From an uncultured Kushneria sp. (GTDB lineage: Bacteria > Pseudomonadota > Gammaproteobacteria > Pseudomonadales > Halomonadaceae): a DNA stretch of 64,000 bases. A program made the position numbers and the translations under genes. Below, in pieces: positions 60,978 to 64,000 of this stretch. The DNA lies in NCBI RefSeq assembly GCF_947497025.1, contig NZ_CANMFC010000004.1:248001-312000 (forward strand). The letters run 5' to 3'. The notes under the pieces were generated by a model. That model worked only from the letters and a program-made list of their open reading frames with translations. It was not told the DNA's origin and did not search any database. Within the stretch, counting starts at the first letter, position 1. Each line of letters begins with the position of its first letter.

Positions 60978-63698
60978 TCAGGCGGTGGCCGGCGGCTCGG
61001 CATCGTCATAGGCGTAGACCTCCGGCGCGTAGTTCACGCCATCGACCTTGACGCCATCCATGCCCGACGGGCTGGCACTCATCACCAACACCGGGAAGGA
61101 CCACGTCTCGAGCGTGCCGAACTGCACGATGGTCGGCTCCATCTGATCCTCGATAGTGACCGGGTCAAAACGTGGATCCGCACACAGCAGCACATGAGGA
61201 TCATCGGTCTGCTCTGCCGCCAGCGGCCCGGCCGTGGTGCCATCGGGCCGGCGCAGGGATGCCACATGCACCTCACCTTCCTGCCAGCGCAAAGGCTCGG
61301 TGAGCATCAGGCGCATACGCCCATCGTCCTCACGCGCCCAATCAAGCACCAGCGCGCTCTGGCTGTAGCCGGGCACGTCATCCGATACCGGGCAGTAGGA
61401 CAGGTACCGACTATTGAGCGCGTCCATCTCGGTCTCCCAGCTGTACTGGAACCGCTGATATTTGATGCGCATCAGCTCGCGCATCCCGATACGCCATGCC
61501 CGGGTTTCGTCCGTTATTCCCTCCACCTTGAGCGATTTGGTCTTGCGCTTCTCGGATCCCGGCAGCGCGCACATCACCGTGGTTTTCTGCCAGGTGATGG
61601 CCGAGGTGAACTCGACTTCTACAGAGTCATGGTCGTCATCGCTGGGCGCTGAATACTGTCGCGTCAGCGGGCCGGTCATGTTCTGCGGGCTGTACTGGTG
61701 GTCCCACACTTCGCGGGGCCCATCGCGCACCGGCAGCACCTGCCCGTGCTGAATGGTGAAGTCGGCGTAGCCCGGCGTCAGCGCCAGCTTGAGGGCTTCT
61801 TTCACCGTAGTCTCGTCCTCGATCGTGCAGTCCAGCGTGTCACCGCGTTGGCGCCACAACACGTCGAGCCGGTCCAGCGCATCAAGGTCGATCTCGGCGT
61901 CCTTGTATCCGCGCGATTTCAGTATGTAGGCCACGAACGGCGCGATGTCCCGGGTAGGCTCCGGCGGTTGCCAGACGCCGTTACGACGCACCGGCAGCAT
62001 CCGGGTGCCGATAGCTGAGATCAGGTTCTCGGACTGGCTGGCGAGCTTCTGGCCTCCCTTGAGCGTGATGGCAATCGTGGTCACGCCTTCATAACGATCG
62101 GGCGATTCGATGCGAGAGCGCAGCCCGTACCACTGCACGTCATCCTGTATCTGGGTGTCGGTGCTCTTCTCACCGATGCGGCGCATGCGCACTTCGGGGC
62201 GCATGGCATAGGGCAGGCTGATGCGTTGCGTGAAACCCAGCTGATCCAGCGTTGAATCCTTGAAGGTGCGCTTGACGGAGGTCCAGGCGCCGCGGTCCGC
62301 GATGTCGCGCCACTGGATCTCGACCTGTACCGAATACTCTTTCAGATCGCCATCATCATCGATCTCCGCCAGCCCGCTGGGGAACATCACATCCCACTCG
62401 ATGGCACTGGTCGTGGCCCCATAGGGGCAAGCCACGAACGCGCCGGCCCAGTCGCCCTCAACGGTCGAGGCATCCAGCACCACGGTCGTGTCACGGCTGG
62501 TCTCAGAATTGAAGCCCGGCCAGTCCTGGTCGGATTCACCCGCGTCGTTGAGACGCGACACCGTAATCTGCTGGCTGGATGCCGACACAATGGAATACTT
62601 GAAACCGGGAAACCCAAAGGCGCTGCGCTTCGAACCGGTGGCCAGATAACGGGCTGGCTGTCCGTTGGTGTTGTTGAGCGTGATGCGCCCGGGCTGGCCG
62701 TCTTCGTGCGAGTAGCTGGCCACCACATAGGTGCCGGCATTATCGCCCGCCAGCTCGACCGGCATGCCTTCATACGGGTCCAGCGCAGTGAAGTCGCCCT
62801 CGATGATGTCAGCGGCATCGCCACCGTCGATCACGATGACATCCTGCGGTACCCGAATGATGGCGATCATGCCCGACTGCCAGCCGTCCGGGAACGAACC
62901 GGCATCGTTGGGTATGGTGACCAGTGAGCCGCTCAGGATGTAGGCACTGGCCGAGGGATTGCGGCTGACCGAATACGTGGTGGCCAGCTCGACACCGGCG
63001 GTACCGGTAGACGTACCGCCAACCTCCGGCGCGTCATGCCAATGGATCCGCGCGGGGTGATCGATGAATTCGCCCGGGCCAAAGATCTGGTATTCGCCAC
63101 CCGAGCCCAGCGAGATGATGGGCGTGTCGCCCACATAGACATCTTCGGGATCGATCAGGTACTGGCCATTGGCAAAGCACAGCAGCATTTCCGTGCGTTG
63201 CTCGCGCTTTGATTCAAACCAACGCCGCGGCGGGTTGAGATAGTCCGGATACCGGCGCATGCGGCCGGCGACTTCTGGGCGCACCGCGCCCAGCTTGGGC
63301 TTGTTGCCCTTGGCATTCGCGCCGTAGAGCTCCTGCCCCTTGCCCGGTGAGTTGTAGTCGTTGCCGGAAATGCTGGGCGTGTTCACGAACAGCTTGAACA
63401 CGCTGTTGATCACGCTGGAAACAATCGAGCCGATCGCTTCAAAGGCGCCGCCCTTGGGCTCGATCACGATCTTCACGCAGTCGTCACCGGTAATGCGTGT
63501 GTGCGCCCATGCCATTGGCGGGATCAGGCAACCGTTGAGCGTGATGCTGATCGGCGGCTGCTGGCCGGCCTGCGCCAGATACGCCACGTTCTGGTAACCG
63601 TGCACCTCCGCCAGCAGCCACTGCTCGAGCGTCACGTCATCGGCGTAGTGCGTTTCAGCCGGGCGTCCTTCCAGGCTCGATGGGTAGATCTCGATCAC
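60978..63698 (-). CDS. Phage tail tip protein, TipJ/gpJ-like host specificity protein
   Basis: 906 aa; 'PSISGNDYNSPGKGQELYGANAKGNKPKLGAVRPEVAGRMRRYPDYL'. Confidence 0.85.
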   Translation of the reverse strand: MIEIYPSSLEGRPAETHYADDVTLEQWLLAEVHGYQNVAYLAQAGQQPPISITLNGCLIPPMAWAHTRITGDDCVKIVIEPKGGAFEAIGSIVSSVINSVFKLFVNTPSISGNDYNSPGKGQELYGANAKGNKPKLGAVRPEVAGRMRRYPDYLNPPRRWFESKREQRTEMLLCFANGQYLIDPEDVYVGDTPIISLGSGGEYQIFGPGEFIDHPARIHWHDAPEVGGTSTGTAGVELATTYSVSRNPSASAYILSGSLVTIPNDAGSFPDGWQSGMIAIIRVPQDVIVIDGGDAADIIEGDFTALDPYEGMPVELAGDNAGTYVVASYSHEDGQPGRITLNNTNGQPARYLATGSKRSAFGFPGFKYSIVSASSQQITVSRLNDAGESDQDWPGFNSETSRDTTVVLDASTVEGDWAGAFVACPYGATTSAIEWDVMFPSGLAEIDDDGDLKEYSVQVEIQWRDIADRGAWTSVKRTFKDSTLDQLGFTQRISLPYAMRPEVRMRRIGEKSTDTQIQDDVQWYGLRSRIESPDRYEGVTTIAITLKGGQKLASQSENLISAIGTRMLPVRRNGVWQPPEPTRDIAPFVAYILKSRGYKDAEIDLDALDRLDVLWRQRGDTLDCTIEDETTVKEALKLALTPGYADFTIQHGQVLPVRDGPREVWDHQYSPQNMTGPLTRQYSAPSDDDHDSVEVEFTSAITWQKTTVMCALPGSEKRKTKSLKVEGITDETRAWRIGMRELMRIKYQRFQYSWETEMDALNSRYLSYCPVSDDVPGYSQSALVLDWAREDDGRMRLMLTEPLRWQEGEVHVASLRRPDGTTAGPLAAEQTDDPHVLLCADPRFDPVTIEDQMEPTIVQFGTLETWSFPVLVMSASPSGMDGVKVDGVNYAPEVYAYDDAEPPATA

Positions 63699-64000
63699 GG
63701 TAATACCTCACCCGGGTGTATTGACGTTCGAATTCAGGGATGCGCATCCAGCGCGGGCCGCCAGGGCGCGTCTCCAGCACGGCGAGATCACCTTCTATCT
63801 CGACCACCACGGCGACGTGCAGGCACAGACGACCGCGATAAACCGCCGCGATGGCACCGGGGAATGGCTCGCATTCCTGCATCAACTCCCGCTGTCGATC
63901 GTGGGCCTCTGTCAGAGACTCCTTGTCCATGGCATGGATACCGCCGAAGGATGGCAGCAGCGGCAGCCCGTAGAGCCGGTGGCGTACCTCGCGCACCAAT
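63655..64000 (-). CDS. Phage tail assembly NlpC/P60-like protein, truncated at window end
   Basis: 'CLHVAVVVEIEGDLAVLETRPGGPRWMRIPEFERQYTRVRYYR'; upstream of TipJ. Confidence 0.6.
   Translation of the reverse strand, partial: LVREVRHRLYGLPLLPSFGGIHAMDKESLTEAHDRQRELMQECEPFPGAIAAVYRGRLCLHVAVVVEIEGDLAVLETRPGGPRWMRIPEFERQYTRVRYYRDRDLPIEPGRTPG

Larger units (their letters stand above)
55925..64000. mobile_element. Prophage, tail-module end (rest outside window)
   Basis: Tail-tip, tailspike and NlpC-like genes directly upstream of trpG; boundary approximate. Confidence 0.75.

Overview
The window has three blocks. The first, about 1-35.4 kb, is most of an integrative conjugative element (ICE) of the PFGI-1/SPI-7-like type (MPF_G-like conjugation genes). 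Almost everything is on the minus strand, from parA/dnaB/parB/STY4528/TIGR03761/ssb/topB on the right to TraD and T4SS genes on the left. It abuts the 3' end of a tRNA-Asn cluster. The second, about 35.4-55.9 kb, is a chromosomal segment: 3x tRNA-Asn, tRNA-Met, betIBA, edd, an MdtABC-like RND system, a porin, a GNAT protein, a GDPD and trpGDC. The third, about 55.9-64 kb, is the tail end of a prophage (NlpC-like protein, TipJ-like tail tip, S74-chaperoned tailspike, AT-rich glycosyltransferase cargo, decayed tail ORF). The most interesting unexplained signals are in the ICE: (i) a 7-copy palindrome array whose last copy diverged by compensatory changes; (ii) dyad repeats inside the STY4528-family coding sequence that are read in two different frames; (iii) five accessory-gene leaders with a nested GC hairpin followed by a hairpin that contains or encloses the Shine-Dalgarno sequence; (iv) a recurrent TTAACRTTTCC box upstream of ICE transcription units; (v) two covarying 22-nt hairpins bounding a structured non-coding segment; (vi) an operon of very small membrane proteins missing from the ORF track. 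All calls come from reading the sequence; no database search was run.
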